Part shown: piece after piece, positions 34,439 to 34,462 of the stretch
Numbering within the stretch: position 1 is the stretch's first letter
Layout: every line of letters starts with the position of its first letter
Origin: Candidatus Tabaqchalia intestinavium
GTDB taxonomy: Bacteria > Bacillota > Clostridia > Oscillospirales > CAJFTT01
DNA length: 34,462 nt
Direction of reading: 5' to 3'
Assembly: GCA_904420005.1 (NCBI GenBank)
Contig: CAJFTT010000043.1
Location: 1-34,462 of the forward strand
The notes under the pieces: generated by a model
Databases searched by the model: none
Seen by the model: only the letters and a program-made list of their open reading frames with translations
What the model was told of the DNA's origin: nothing
Program-made: the position numbers and the translations under genes

Positions 34439-34462
34439 GACGCATAGGTAAGTCGTTGGAGC

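Overview
The window looks like a GC-rich, low-motility-of-sequence stretch of a Clostridia-type (Firmicutes) chromosome, perhaps Oscillospiraceae/Christensenellales-like. The reasons are the gene families (A/V-type ATPase operon, DHHW/MBOAT/DUF4358 set, SdpR-SdpI pair, DUF134 plus NifX-like pair, MscL, DUF378, YdjGHI-like zinc-ribbon set), strong purine-rich ribosome binding sites before almost every gene, and sigma-A-like promoters with TATAAT-type -10 boxes. The lineage is inferred from families only. Nearly all genes lie on the minus strand; only the DUF134 gene, the NifX-like gene and a broken lipase gene are on the plus strand. No rRNA, tRNA, CRISPR array, transposase or phage gene was seen.

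Layout from left to right. (1) 1-3044: dcd, an unknown lipoprotein and a GH43 glycosidase lipoprotein, read leftwards from a promoter at 3016-3044 and ending at a hairpin at 251-292. (2) 3217-7872: a four-gene envelope O-acyl transfer set (SGNH hydrolase, DUF4358 lipoprotein, MBOAT acyltransferase, DHHW protein) with a promoter at 7844-7872 and structured leaders. (3) 8224-10153: rpsB-tsf, with a strong promoter and a terminator. (4) 10212-14432: four zinc-ribbon/membrane genes (Tim44-like, SPFH, zinc-ribbon membrane protein, TPM-domain protein) related to Bacillus ydjGHI. (5) 14607-15198: mscL. (6) 15372-16548: DUF134 regulator and NifX-like protein, with a perfect 14-bp inverted repeat around the promoter. 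(7) 16910-17907: sdpR-sdpI, whose promoter -35 box is built from the terminator hairpin of galE. (8) 17937-19169: galE. (9) 19242-23420: two tandem-duplicated DUF6056 membrane proteins and a DUF1287 protein. (10) 23502-24412: lipase gene broken by one in-frame TAG. (11) 24878-25093: DUF378 membrane protein. (12) 25187-34243: a complete nine-gene A/V-type ATPase operon (H/G, C, I, K, F, E, A, B, D).

How the genes may work together. Much of the window concerns the cell envelope: UDP-sugar supply (galE), membrane glycosyltransferase-like proteins (DUF6056), a cell-wall-hydrolase-like DUF1287 protein, polymer O-acylation (MBOAT/DHHW/SGNH), membrane stress or integrity (SPFH/zinc-ribbon set, MscL) and an ion-translocating ATPase.

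The two ends of the window carry the same ~80-bp sequence in inverted orientation (1-80 and 34359-34438, 77 of 80 positions matching). It is a dispersed repeat of unknown nature, or possibly the reason an assembly ends there. The most useful leads are the DUF134/NifX operator, the hybrid terminator-promoter of sdpRI, the 1,631-bp tandem DUF6056 duplication, the zinc-ribbon cassette, and the amber-interrupted lipase.
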